Shown one piece after another: positions 8,336-16,370 of a stretch of 64,000 bases of DNA. The notes beneath the pieces are model-generated. The model was not told the origin of the DNA, made no database searches, and was given only the letters and a program-made list of their open reading frames with translations. The DNA comes from Betaproteobacteria bacterium Ga0077540 (GTDB lineage Bacteria; Pseudomonadota; Gammaproteobacteria; Burkholderiales; Methylophilaceae), in NCBI GenBank assembly GCA_001464125.1, contig LNEP01000001.1, forward strand, positions 1-64,000. Direction: 5' to 3'. Each line of letters begins with the position of its first letter. Position 1 is the first letter of the stretch. A program made the translations under genes and the position numbers.

Positions 8336-9339
8336 TGCGTTTGACAAGTCAAGTGCTCAAACAACGGTCTTTGCGAAAAACTTTGGTGCATATGCGTCGC
8401 TGGATAATCCACGCATGGGGAAACGGTACGTTATGTCTGTTACTGGCGGCAGCCGCGTTGTTGCCTGTGTGGACATCGCCCACTACACAAATGCACAGCC
8501 AAGTACAAGACACGCTATTTGTGATTGATATCAGTGAAAGCATGAATGTGCAGGATGTGGATTATCCGCGTCCACACACCTCGCGTTTGCATTTAGCAAA
8601 AGAGACCGTAAGAGAATCCATGACCAGTTTGCCTTGTGGCTCTAAGGTTTCAATTGCCTTGTTTGCAGGGGATGAGTCAGTTGTGCTGTTTGAACCACTA
8701 GAAGTTTGCCGGCATTTTCCTGCGATTGAACAAGTCGTGGCTAGGCTAGAGACCAAAATGCGCTGGGTAGGGGATTCTTGGGTGGTCAGAGCGCTGGTCA
8801 TGGGCATGAAAGAAGCGCAGAAACGCAAATTGAATATGGTCATGATTACCGATGGTGACGAAATGCCACACCATAGTGCGCCAAGAGTTTCAGACTTGCT
8901 GAATATCAAGGGCAAGGTAAACGGGTTGTTGGTAGGTGTGGGCGGCGAAGCCTTGCAACCTGTGCCTAAATTGAATGATCGACAACAAATTGTAGGCTAC
9001 TGGACGCCAGAAGAGGCCGTCATAGAAGGCAATCACCCTAATTTATTGGCTTACGTAAAAGCGCTACAGCCAGGTGAGCGGGCTGCCGTTGGTGTACTGG
9101 AGGAAGTCGGTGAACATTTGTCAGCGCTTAATAAGCCGTTTTTAAAAGCAATTGCAGAGGCGAGTCAGTTTGATTTAATCTATATTCAACAGCCACAACA
9201 AGCGGTGCGCGCATTGAACAATACCAAGTTTCAGAAATCCGCGCTTGCAGAACGTGATGCCAGTTGGCTATTTGCGCTGGCTAGCATGGTGCTGTTTTTA
9301 ACCGCTTGGTTTTGGCATCGTATTTTCCCGCAAACTTAA
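8335..9339 (+). CDS. mxaL: MxaL, membrane VWA-domain protein
   Basis: The 334-residue protein has an N-terminal membrane segment (about residues 29-47), a von Willebrand A domain with MIDAS motif FVIDISESMN (DxSxS, about residue 62) and MITDGDE, and a C-terminal membrane segment (about 309-325). This matches MxaL, required with MxaA and MxaK for metal insertion into methanol dehydrogenase. Its ATG overlaps the mxaK stop (TAATG). It is the last gene of the mxa run; its stop overlaps the stop of the convergent gene at 9336 by three bases with no terminator between them. Confidence 0.88.
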   Translation: MRLTSQVLKQRSLRKTLVHMRRWIIHAWGNGTLCLLLAAAALLPVWTSPTTQMHSQVQDTLFVIDISESMNVQDVDYPRPHTSRLHLAKETVRESMTSLPCGSKVSIALFAGDESVVLFEPLEVCRHFPAIEQVVARLETKMRWVGDSWVVRALVMGMKEAQKRKLNMVMITDGDEMPHHSAPRVSDLLNIKGKVNGLLVGVGGEALQPVPKLNDRQQIVGYWTPEEAVIEGNHPNLLAYVKALQPGERAAVGVLEEVGEHLSALNKPFLKAIAEASQFDLIYIQQPQQAVRALNNTKFQKSALAERDASWLFALASMVLFLTAWFWHRIFPQT

Positions 9340-10013
9340 TCGTGTTGTACGCGTATGCGCTCTACCAACACAATCTCGCAGGCGCCATCACCGCTATCAT
9401 TGCGCACTCTAGAGGTGGCCCAAATAAACCCGTCCGCATCTTTAATATCTACTAAATAGCCCACCAGTTCAACCACATCGCCTTTTTTTACGTTGGCGAT
9501 TGCATTCGCTATTTCTTCTGTATTCGGCACTAGGTGTAAGTTGGTACTGTTGAGCTCCAACTCTTTACGCGGTAGCGGGAACTCACTGACATTCCAATAG
9601 TAAAAACGATTGTTTTGTCTGACATTAATGTCTTTAATAATGCTGGGATCTGACATTGGCCCCCAGCCCACCACCATGTCGTATGGCGCAATGTCGGCGC
9701 GTTCATCCGCAAGGTAGTGGCGTTTAGACAGCACTAATCCGGTAATTTTGAACTCATCCGAATAGCCAATCTCGTACTTATTTCTTTTGTGCCACACATA
9801 CTCTGCAAGTGCTTTTTGGTAAGGGATTTCGGGGACACGAATGCCTGTAGGCATTGCCGAGAATAAGGCGTGATGGCTTTGGTTTTTACGTGCATCGATT
9901 TGCAAACTAAAATCAATGACTTCTTGATTTTTTGGGCTTGGATTCGTATCAATGGTTTCTGCATGCACTTTGGTCATACAGGCAAGTACCAGTGGTATGC
10001 AGCGATATTTCAA
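9336..10013 (-). CDS. Predicted secreted protein of unknown function
   Basis: The 225-residue protein is read from a TTG at 10013. AGGAG lies seven bases upstream and the resulting N-terminus (MKYRCIPLVLACMTKVHA) is a credible signal peptide; the nearby ATG in another frame stops at once. An upstream extension would run into the neighbouring gene. The conserved-looking core includes DMVVGWGPMSDPSIIKDI, FYYWNVSEFPLPR, NLHLVPNTEEIANAI, GDVVELVGYLVDI and GDGACEIVLVERI. That pattern recurs in hypothetical proteins of proteobacteria; I know of no assigned function. A second secreted orphan lies 22 bases upstream, and the two are probably co-transcribed. Confidence 0.7.
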   Translation of the reverse strand: MKYRCIPLVLACMTKVHAETIDTNPSPKNQEVIDFSLQIDARKNQSHHALFSAMPTGIRVPEIPYQKALAEYVWHKRNKYEIGYSDEFKITGLVLSKRHYLADERADIAPYDMVVGWGPMSDPSIIKDINVRQNNRFYYWNVSEFPLPRKELELNSTNLHLVPNTEEIANAIANVKKGDVVELVGYLVDIKDADGFIWATSRVRNDSGDGACEIVLVERIRVQHD

Positions 10014-10035
10014 CGCATGGCTCCTGACATGGATA

Positions 10036-10467
10036 CTATTGAATACGTTTGAATGGTCCCACGCAATCCTTAATATCTTCTGAGTCGCAAGAAACATATT
10101 GGTTGCCTGAAGGATGAAACATCACGAATTTATTGTATACGTCCCCAGTGTTGTCCTCGTAGCTTTCACCGCAATCTTTACCGCCGTTATCTTTCACAAT
10201 AGACAGCTTGACCTTGTAAAATCCATTGTCGGTGGGTTTGTCTGCAATCTCATAACGTGCGATAGAAGTTTCCTCTCCGCTCGTAATATGGCCTGATTGC
10301 TCAATGCCAAAGATATAGATTTCTACGCAACTGTTTTTGATGTTGACCCATTCCCAAGTGCCTTGCAGTGGATTCGTATTAGACTCGTTAGCAAGCGCGC
10401 TACTTATGCCAGAGCCTATCGCAAGAAACGCTATCAAATAAACGTTTAAGCCGCGAAATAGCATCAT
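10036..10467 (-). CDS. Small predicted secreted protein of unknown function
   Basis: The 143-residue protein has a signal peptide (MMLFRGLNVYLIAFLAIGS, then GISSALA, cleavage near residue 26) and four cysteines in the mature part (NSCVEIY, DCGESY, VSCDSED, DCVGPF), suggesting disulfides. The mature N-terminus reads NPLQGTWEWVNIKNSC, resembling small lipocalin-like or beta-barrel periplasmic proteins that begin with a GTWE segment; this is only a loose resemblance. It is the first gene of a minus-strand pair with the gene at 9336-10013. Confidence 0.65.
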   Translation of the reverse strand: MMLFRGLNVYLIAFLAIGSGISSALANESNTNPLQGTWEWVNIKNSCVEIYIFGIEQSGHITSGEETSIARYEIADKPTDNGFYKVKLSIVKDNGGKDCGESYEDNTGDVYNKFVMFHPSGNQYVSCDSEDIKDCVGPFKRIQ

Positions 10468-10614
10468 GTCATTGTCCGTATCTAATCGTCATTGAAGATG
10501 CTATTAATTAATGATCGGTATAGATAAATCAAGTGCTTTTGAAAAGAAGGGAAAAAATCCCTAATTTTATTGGGAGCGGAGCTGTTAGGTACCAATTAAA
10601 TATTACTTATACAC
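10468..10614. other. Intergenic stretch left of the tRNA fragment; nothing coding
   Basis: Together with the tRNA fragment and its dyad this makes a gap of about 350 bases between the secreted orphan and the repeat protein. It is AT-rich with no convincing reading frame. A small stem AGGGA/TCCCT at 10548-10562 is too weak to be called a terminator. If the tRNA fragment is an integration scar, this would be the element side of the junction. Confidence 0.4.
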
Positions 10615-10650
10615 TTTAAGTCTGTTGATAGCAGAACCAACAGACTTAAA
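10615..10650. repeat. Perfect 13-bp inverted repeat overlapping the tRNA-Leu anticodon arm
   Basis: TTTAAGTCTGTTG (10615-10627) and CAACAGACTTAAA (10638-10650) are exact reverse complements separated by 10 bases. The right arm runs into the anticodon arm of the truncated tRNA-Leu. A dyad of this size at a tRNA anticodon loop resembles the core binding sites of tyrosine recombinases that integrate into tRNA genes. No recombinase gene is present in the window, so the function is inferred. Confidence 0.7.
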
Positions 10651-10699
10651 ATCTCTCGACTTTACGGTCGTGCCGGTTCGATTCCGGCCCCGGGCACCA
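10642..10699 (+). pseudogene. 3' fragment of a tRNA-Leu(UAA) gene; probable att-site remnant
   Basis: From about 10642 the sequence matches the 3' half of a bacterial tRNA-Leu: anticodon loop CTTAAAA (anticodon TAA), a long variable arm typical of leucine tRNAs (10655-10671), the T arm GCCGG-TTCGATT-CCGGC (10672-10688) and the acceptor strand CCCGGGC followed by encoded ACCA (ending 10699). The partner 5' acceptor strand, the D arm and the outer two bases of the 5' anticodon stem are missing. The upstream sequence is unrelated, so it cannot make a tRNA. Such 3' fragments arise when an element integrates in a tRNA gene. Confidence 0.8.
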
Positions 10700-10816
10700 G
10701 CAAAATATCCACAACATTTCAGCTATTTTAATTACACCCCTTTCCATACATGCCTATGGCTTGAATTTGTAAAAGTTGGGCGGTATAGTCAACCCATGTC
10801 AATTGGAGGTTATTTG

Positions 10817-11308
10817 ATGCGGCTGATTGTTTTTTTATGGATAACAACACTGTTGCACGCGCCTGTCTTCGCGCAGGATGCAGACTCATTAAGTTGCGCG
10901 ACTTGTGCATCATGTAATAATAATTGCCCACAAGACTTTCTAAGCCGCGGTTCGATCATTGATGATTTGTCTATGATCCGCAGAATAGATGACTTGAGTT
11001 TTACGCAACAGCGCAATGAACTGACCTTCAGTAAAATCAATGTGCCACTTTCCCGTGGTGATTACACAAACAATCTATCTATGCGCCGCTATGATGATGT
11101 GTTGAGCCACGGTGCCTATACCCAAGAGTTGTCATTTAGTAAAAAAAGAGACGATTTATCGCGCGGTGCATACACTGCGGATTTGTCTTTTGGTAAGCCC
11201 ACTGGAATGCTTACCCGTGGTGAATATTCCAAAGACTTAAGTATGCGTAGGGTGAATGATGACTTGCGCCGCGGCAAAGATACTGAGCCACTCAGCCGCT
11301 GCGATTAA
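10817..11308 (+). CDS. Secreted protein of tandem 18-residue (9+9) repeats
   Basis: The 163-residue protein starts at the ATG at 10817, preceded by GGAGG at 10805-10809. Residues 1-20 form a signal peptide (MRLIVFLWITTLLHAPVFAQ). Residues 21-41 hold four closely spaced cysteines (C27, C30, C33, C37). From residue 42 to the end come six exact 18-residue units and a 14-residue partial unit, with L-S/T at positions 1-2 and again at 10-11, for example LSRGAYTADLSFGKPTGM and LSHGAYTQELSFSKKRDD. It resembles no family I know; it is not the pentapeptide A(D/N)LXX pattern. A short-rung beta-solenoid is one guess. It lies directly after the tRNA fragment. Confidence 0.75.
   Translation: MRLIVFLWITTLLHAPVFAQDADSLSCATCASCNNNCPQDFLSRGSIIDDLSMIRRIDDLSFTQQRNELTFSKINVPLSRGDYTNNLSMRRYDDVLSHGAYTQELSFSKKRDDLSRGAYTADLSFGKPTGMLTRGEYSKDLSMRRVNDDLRRGKDTEPLSRCD
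10940..11305 (+). repeat. Coding tandem repeats, 54-bp period
   Basis: Six complete 54-base units and one partial unit encode the 18-residue repeats of the secreted protein. The DNA is diverged between units while amino-acid spacing is kept exactly, with no insertions or deletions. This suggests long-maintained repeats under protein-level selection rather than a recent slippage expansion. Confidence 0.75.
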
Positions 11309-12532
11309 TTAATCATCATCTTCAATCGTCATATTGGGAATGTGGTTAAAGGCAATACGCATCGGCGCGTCTTTTAGTGCATGATGCGCGCCTGCAAAAT
11401 ACACCGTGTTTTTCCCATATTTTAAATTCAGCACATCCAACGCTTTGTTCAGCTTTTTCTCGGTGTCTGTTGGTTTGGGCGCAAATAAATCATAGGCAGC
11501 TTCATCGGCATTGGTGAGGCCACTAAAGTTAACACCTACCGCAATTGGCTCAACGCCGTGCATAGGCAATGCTAGCCATAATGTCTCTAAGGCTTGAATA
11601 AGCGTGAGTGTGCTATCTGTAGCAGAAATAGCGCTCTCATTATAAAAGCTTGGTTGATTGCGTAGCTTTACTTTGATGCTAATGCGCGTGGTGAGTAATC
11701 CGTAACTACGCATACGCATCGCCGCTTTTTGTAGCAAACGATGTAATACCGCTTTAGCGCCTGCGAGGTTACGCTGTTCTGGTGGAAGCACATGCGAATG
11801 CCCCAAGCTGCTACGTGCATTTTTTACGTAGAAGGGCTCTATACCACGCAGCTTGTCGTAATAACGTTCGCCTTCTATACTGCCCCAGGCGCTTCTTAAT
11901 TGATCGCGGTTGAGTGCATACAATTGCTCAACAGTTGTGATTTTATAGCGCTTGAGCCGCTCTTCCATTTGGCGACCAATGCCATTCAAATCTCGCAATT
12001 TCAATGCGAATAATTTGTGCGGAATGTCGCACGCTTCAATCACCACACAGCCATCTGGTTTTTGCATGTTGGATGCTGTTTTAGCCAAGAAAGTATTGGG
12101 TGCAATGCCAATGGAACACAAAATGTGCGGGTATTGTTTGTAAACGGCTTGCTTGATGTTCGCGGCAAGTTTGAGCGCGTTTTCTTTGACGCGTTGGCTG
12201 CCAGTCAACTTACACACCATCTCGTCGATAGATAAGACTTTTTCAACGTGGGTACAGCTTTCCACAATCTCAATGAGCTTATGGTGATGCTCTACATACA
12301 GAGGAGGGCGCGCCTCCACAAAGATAATGTCTTTGCACAGCTTGCGTGCATCGCGCACACCTGTACCGGTTTTAATACCAAAGGCTTTGGCCTCATAACT
12401 GGCAGCAATGCAGCAAGTCGTTTCTGCCATCACTGCCAGTATGCCAATAGGTTTGCCGCGTAGCTCTGGCTGTAATTGCTGTTCTACAGAAGCAAAGTAA
12501 GAGTTGAAATCAACATATAGCGCGTTTAGCAA
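11309..12532 (-). CDS. Y-family DNA polymerase (DinB/UmuC-like)
   Basis: The 407-residue protein has the Y-family palm and finger sequences: N-terminal LYVDFNSYFASVEQ with the first catalytic aspartate (D8), SIDEM carrying the second acidic pair at about residue 103, a helix-hairpin-helix stretch LRDLNGIGRQMEERL (about 180-194), then a little-finger domain. Such enzymes carry out translesion synthesis. It begins with TTG at 12532; no ATG or GTG lies in frame between the upstream stop and the first motif. It is neither a clear dinB nor in an umuDC or imuABC operon here. Its stop abuts that of the repeat protein. Confidence 0.85.
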   Translation of the reverse strand: MLNALYVDFNSYFASVEQQLQPELRGKPIGILAVMAETTCCIAASYEAKAFGIKTGTGVRDARKLCKDIIFVEARPPLYVEHHHKLIEIVESCTHVEKVLSIDEMVCKLTGSQRVKENALKLAANIKQAVYKQYPHILCSIGIAPNTFLAKTASNMQKPDGCVVIEACDIPHKLFALKLRDLNGIGRQMEERLKRYKITTVEQLYALNRDQLRSAWGSIEGERYYDKLRGIEPFYVKNARSSLGHSHVLPPEQRNLAGAKAVLHRLLQKAAMRMRSYGLLTTRISIKVKLRNQPSFYNESAISATDSTLTLIQALETLWLALPMHGVEPIAVGVNFSGLTNADEAAYDLFAPKPTDTEKKLNKALDVLNLKYGKNTVYFAGAHHALKDAPMRIAFNHIPNMTIEDDD

Positions 12533-12547
12533 TCTGATATCACTACC

Positions 12548-13120
12548 TTAAATAGCTTTCCATGTGCCATTGCCAGTCATGCAAGCGCGCTCGCTAAAAG
12601 AATCATCTCTGCCTTTGCCACTGATATACACATTGTAATCACGGCATTTTTTGCCACCTTGGGTAAAGCCTGAGAGTGGAGTTACGCGATAGTTCAGGCC
12701 AGTGTTTGGGTTCATCCAACGCACAGTTTGACGATCGTGTGCCAACTCTAACGCGTGACCAATACAACCACGGTCGTTGTCGTCAATTTGTTTACCTACT
12801 TGGTTGCCAATCACAGCCCCAATTACGCTACCTAAAATTACCGCAATCACTTTTTGGTCGCCTTTAGCGACAGATGCGCCGACTGCGCCACCCACCACGC
12901 CACCTAATACGGTACCTACAGCTTGCCAGTTACATTCACCGCTGATAATGCCGTAATCGCGCCCCCATTGTCTGCCAGAATAGCCCACATAATAAGGGTC
13001 ATGTTTTTTGCGCCAGCCGTGCGCCGGTGCCCAAGGTGGCGGTGCCGCTTGGCTTACAGGAATAAACGGCAACACAAAAGAAAGTAGAACCAAACGCGCA
13101 ATCCATTGTTTAATATGCAT
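12548..13120 (-). CDS. Glycine-zipper outer-membrane surface-antigen-type protein
   Basis: The 190-residue protein starts at the ATG at 13120, with AAGGAG at the expected distance. It has a signal peptide (about residues 1-26, ending SQAA), a proline/aromatic segment, a glycine-zipper region (GTVLGGVVGGAVGASVAKG and VIGAVIGNQVGKQID, about residues 70-110) and a C-terminal domain with WMNPNTGLNYRVTPL as in 17-kDa-antigen-type proteins. There is no lipobox. Glycine zippers pack in the envelope; a structural envelope role is inferred. A second glycine-zipper protein lies at 35846-36463. Confidence 0.75.
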   Translation of the reverse strand: MHIKQWIARLVLLSFVLPFIPVSQAAPPPWAPAHGWRKKHDPYYVGYSGRQWGRDYGIISGECNWQAVGTVLGGVVGGAVGASVAKGDQKVIAVILGSVIGAVIGNQVGKQIDDNDRGCIGHALELAHDRQTVRWMNPNTGLNYRVTPLSGFTQGGKKCRDYNVYISGKGRDDSFSERACMTGNGTWKAI

Positions 13121-13199
13121 AGTAAACTCCTTGTGATAAAGGTGATATTTTAGTCTTGTTTTACAAGATTCGCGCAAGCGTTTTTAAGGGAGATTGGGA

Positions 13200-13739
13200 A
13201 TGAACAACGAACAAATTGCAATTTTTGCAGGCGGTTGTTTTTGGTGTACAGAACCCGTATTTACACAGTTAAAAGGCGTTAGCAAAGTGGTATCTGGCTA
13301 TATTGGTGGCCATACTTTAAACCCAACCTACAAAGATATATGCAATGGTGATACCGGGCATGCCGAGGCGATTGAGATTCACTACAACGCTGCCGAAATT
13401 AGCTATGGCCAATTGTTAGAAGTATTTTTGGTAGCGCACGATCCCACCACCCCAAACCGCCAAGGCAATGACATTGGTACGCAATATCGCTCAGCCGTTT
13501 TTTATTTGGATGATGCGCAGCGTGAGAGTGCCAAGCAGATTATTCAAGAGTTTGACGAGAGGCATATCTATAACGCGCCGATTGTGACAGAGGTGGTGCC
13601 TGCCACTACCTTTTACCCAGCCGAGGACTATCACCAATATTATTTTGCTAAGAACCCAAGTCAGCCTTACTGCTTAGCAGTAGCGGCGCCTAAAGCGGCC
13701 AAGATACGCCAGAAATATGCGCAGTTGATTAAAGAGTAA
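13200..13739 (+). CDS. msrA: Peptide-methionine (S)-S-oxide reductase MsrA
   Basis: The 179-residue protein carries the MsrA active-site motif GGCFWCTE near the N-terminus (residues 12-19), with catalytic C14, plus GYIGG, GDTGHAEAIEI, PTTPNRQGNDIGTQYRS and AEDYHQYYF. It reduces methionine-S-sulfoxide in oxidised proteins, using thioredoxin. The ATG at 13200 follows an AAGGGAGA ribosome-binding site; a TTG two codons upstream is less likely. The length is typical. It converges on corA, with 15 bases between the two stops. Confidence 0.95.
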   Translation: MNNEQIAIFAGGCFWCTEPVFTQLKGVSKVVSGYIGGHTLNPTYKDICNGDTGHAEAIEIHYNAAEISYGQLLEVFLVAHDPTTPNRQGNDIGTQYRSAVFYLDDAQRESAKQIIQEFDERHIYNAPIVTEVVPATTFYPAEDYHQYYFAKNPSQPYCLAVAAPKAAKIRQKYAQLIKE

Positions 13740-13754
13740 TCTTTAAGTGCGTGG

Positions 13755-14876
13755 CTACTTATTGTGCTCGTCGGCAGAAAAAATGCTTTTGTTGACCCAC
13801 TGTCTGCGCCAAAAAATCAGCAACATGATGTTGGCAATGCTAAACATCAAGCCCATCGCCCACCAAAACCCATCATGGTGTTTTAGCCAAGGCATATAGT
13901 CAAAGTTCATCCCAAATACGCCAGTAATGAGTGTGGCCGGCATAAATAACATGGTTACCACAGTCAACGCACGCAATTCTAAATTCACGCGCTGGCTCAT
14001 GCTCGCCATGTAAATATCCATCATGCCCACTAATGAATCGCGAATCGATTCCAGCGATTCAATAAAGCTAATGGTGTGGTCGTACACATCTCGCAAGTAG
14101 GGCAGTGTGGCAGGTTTAAACAAGCCTTTCTCGTTTCTAATCAATACATTCAGCACTTCGCGCAACGGCCACACCGCGCGCCGTAACTCAATACTCACAT
14201 GCTTAAGTTGATGAATATTTTGTAAATCAGAATTGCTGGGGCGCGTTAAAATCTGCTGTTCCAAATTCTCGCTGGCTTCGCTCACGCCTTCTAGCACATG
14301 AAAATATCTGTCCACCACGCTATCAAGCAACGCATAGGCTAAGTAATCCACACCCAGCGCGCGAATCTGCGCCTTACTGGCACGCAGGCGCTCACGCACG
14401 GGCTCAAATGCACCGGTTGAACGCTCTTGAAACGTCAGCAAAAAGTTCTCACCCAGCACCATGCTAATTTGCTCAGAACTAGCCGACATAGTCTCAACAT
14501 CGTAATAAAAATGGCGCGTTTCTAAAAATAGATAGCCATCAAACTCATCCACTTTCGGGCGCTGCTCGGTGTTTAAAATATCCTCCAACACCAAGGGGTG
14601 CAGGTTAAAGTGCTCCCCCATGCGCTTCACCAAATTAATATCATGCACGCCATGCATATTCAGCCACAGCTTTTTACTGGGGTCGGGGATAAAGTTAGCT
14701 AAATCCTCTTCAGTAAGCACACACTCTTCCAGCGTATCAGCGGTGTACACCATTTTAGAAATACGCGGCTTGTTGGTAACAGTAGCCTCTGTGTTGCCGA
14801 TATAGACCAATGAGCCAGGCGGCATGCCGATTTTTTTAGAGAGCTTTTTAAGCTTATGGGAGCGTGATTTTTTCAT
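13755..14876 (-). CDS. corA: CorA-family magnesium/cobalt transporter
   Basis: The 373-residue protein has a large cytoplasmic N-terminal domain and two C-terminal membrane segments. The family signature GMN follows the first (TGVFGMNFDYMPWLKH, about residue 320), in the order expected for CorA. Conserved sequence includes LEDILNTEQRPKVDEFDGYLFLE. CorA forms pentameric channels for Mg2+ (also Co2+ and Ni2+). The C-terminal tail after the last helix is basic (RRQWVNKS). No riboswitch-like leader is apparent upstream. Confidence 0.92.
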   Translation of the reverse strand: MKKSRSHKLKKLSKKIGMPPGSLVYIGNTEATVTNKPRISKMVYTADTLEECVLTEEDLANFIPDPSKKLWLNMHGVHDINLVKRMGEHFNLHPLVLEDILNTEQRPKVDEFDGYLFLETRHFYYDVETMSASSEQISMVLGENFLLTFQERSTGAFEPVRERLRASKAQIRALGVDYLAYALLDSVVDRYFHVLEGVSEASENLEQQILTRPSNSDLQNIHQLKHVSIELRRAVWPLREVLNVLIRNEKGLFKPATLPYLRDVYDHTISFIESLESIRDSLVGMMDIYMASMSQRVNLELRALTVVTMLFMPATLITGVFGMNFDYMPWLKHHDGFWWAMGLMFSIANIMLLIFWRRQWVNKSIFSADEHNK

Positions 14877-14922
14877 GGTGATAGCCTAACTAAAATTAAT
14901 CGGTCTGGCTAGCCCGAATGCT

Positions 14923-15486
14923 TTAGATCGCTTGGACTGATTCACCCGTGGCAAAAAATGCACCACCAGCAACATGGTGGATGGTACGTAGGTCGTCGTA
15001 ACCCTCAAAATGCCAACGCCCATCACTAAATACGCGTTCGTCTGCATAGGCGGCGATGACTTCTGCAATAAATAAATCATAGGTGTTTTGGTTATGCGGC
15101 TCGGGGATGATTTTACATTCCAGCCAAGCCACACAGCCTTCCACCAGCGGCGCGCTTATCTGTTGGGCAGCAAAAGTGGAGATATTATATTGCGCAAATT
15201 TATCAGTGGTCATATCGCGCCCGGAGCAAGAACCTACCTGCTTTACCATGTTTTTCTGCGCCACACAGGGCAGGTTAATGGCAAACGTGCCAGATGCTTC
15301 AATCAATTCACGCGTATACGTGTTTTTATCAATCACCACCGTTACTTTTGGTGGATCAAAATCTAGGGCGCATGCCCATGCCGCCGCCATAATATTATGT
15401 TTGTTGTTGTGGGAAGAAGTAATCAGCGTGGTGGGGCCGTGGTTTAGGAGGCGGTAGGCTTTGCTGAGTGTTAAAGACTTAACCAT
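14923..15486 (-). CDS. Flavin reductase-like (FMN-binding split barrel) protein
   Basis: The 187-residue protein resembles the flavin reductase / DIM6-NTAB family: TLITSSHNNKHNIMAAAWACALDFDPPKVTVVI, the cofactor-proximal strands, then FAINLP and a C-terminal dimer region. Members bind FMN and reduce flavins or act on small molecules; the substrate here is unknown. No strong ribosome-binding site precedes the ATG at 15486. It stands alone, 46 bases from corA, with the AT-rich exonuclease pair upstream. Confidence 0.8.
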   Translation of the reverse strand: MVKSLTLSKAYRLLNHGPTTLITSSHNNKHNIMAAAWACALDFDPPKVTVVIDKNTYTRELIEASGTFAINLPCVAQKNMVKQVGSCSGRDMTTDKFAQYNISTFAAQQISAPLVEGCVAWLECKIIPEPHNQNTYDLFIAEVIAAYADERVFSDGRWHFEGYDDLRTIHHVAGGAFFATGESVQAI

Positions 15487-15501
15487 AAATTCTGAGGAGC
15501 T

Positions 15502-16365
15502 TTAGGATTTGTTAATCAGCGCCAGAAACTCACTTTCATTTAGTATTCGAATTTTATGACCCTCAGTAATATACTTTTCAGCAGTTAAATAACTATTACT
15601 ATTTGGTTTACCTTTAAGTTTCTTAGGGTCTTGTGAGCCAGCAATCAATAAAGTCACTTTTTTTGAAATGCCAGGTGCTAAATCTGCCCCATAGTTTACC
15701 GCCAAATTTTTAGCTGTATCCTCACTCATGCTTGGTAATGTACCAGTAAATAAGACGACTTCACCATTAAGAGCGCTTCCTAAAGCCCCTTTTGAAATAA
15801 TCTTTTCACTTTGTTGGGATTTTTTTTTCAGATTTGGTTGATAGGTTTTCTCTATTAAATCATCAAAATGTAAGTTTGACTCTTTAATTGCTTCTAATAA
15901 TATTTGCGCACATGCTTTCGCATCTTCCAATGCGTGATGATGTTTAAACTGAAACCCAATTTTTTCACATAAAGTTGATAGCTTATGATTATCATATTCA
16001 GGCCAAATATTTTTAGCTATATTGCAGGTATCAATCCAATTAACAATATTCAACTGAAGGTTATACTTTTTGAATGCTTTTTCAATTGCATCTTTATCAA
16101 AGCCACTACCACTATGGTAAACACATACTGCTCCTTCCATAAAGTAGCACAACTTATCAAAAACCTCGTAAAATTTAGGCTCATTTATTACATCTTGTTC
16201 GCGAATTTTATGTTTATAGATGCACATAGGTTCAAATTCGGCTTCTGGATTTATGTATGAAACCCATTCATCAACCAATATGCCATTAGAAAATTTAGCA
16301 ATACCTATTTGGCAGATTGCCCTTTTCGAATTAGCAGTTTCTACATCAATCGCTACAAAATTCAT
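15502..16365 (-). CDS. DEDD-type 3'-5' exonuclease with C-terminal BRCT domain
   Basis: The 287-residue protein has an N-terminal DnaQ-like exonuclease domain (about residues 1-165) with motif I FVAIDVETA (D7, E9) and motif III HHALEDAKA (HxAxxD). A linker follows, then a BRCT domain (about 200-287) with GEVVLFTGTLPSM and ADLAPGISKKVTLLIAG. The architecture resembles DNA polymerase III epsilon-like proteins with a ligase-type BRCT tail, suggesting DNA repair or processing of nicked DNA. It starts five bases after the upstream small gene, whose stop region holds its GAGGAA ribosome-binding site. The DNA is visibly richer in A/T than its neighbours, consistent with transfer. Confidence 0.85.
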   Translation of the reverse strand: MNFVAIDVETANSKRAICQIGIAKFSNGILVDEWVSYINPEAEFEPMCIYKHKIREQDVINEPKFYEVFDKLCYFMEGAVCVYHSGSGFDKDAIEKAFKKYNLQLNIVNWIDTCNIAKNIWPEYDNHKLSTLCEKIGFQFKHHHALEDAKACAQILLEAIKESNLHFDDLIEKTYQPNLKKKSQQSEKIISKGALGSALNGEVVLFTGTLPSMSEDTAKNLAVNYGADLAPGISKKVTLLIAGSQDPKKLKGKPNSNSYLTAEKYITEGHKIRILNESEFLALINKS

Positions 16366-16370
16366 TTTTA

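Noticed and set aside
10548-10562. Hairpin AGGGA/TCCCT as a terminator
   Set aside because: The stem is only 5 bp with a 5-A loop, and the downstream sequence is AT-rich without a T run. It is too weak to call.
10561-10699. Complete tRNA-Leu gene or a tRNA-Leu(UAA) interrupted by a group I intron
   Set aside because: No 5' acceptor strand complementary to CCCGGGC and no D arm occur upstream. The stretch TGGGAGCGGAGCTGTTAGGT only loosely recalls a D arm and is about 60 bases too far away. An intron would need to end in G at the junction and carry conserved core elements, which are not seen.
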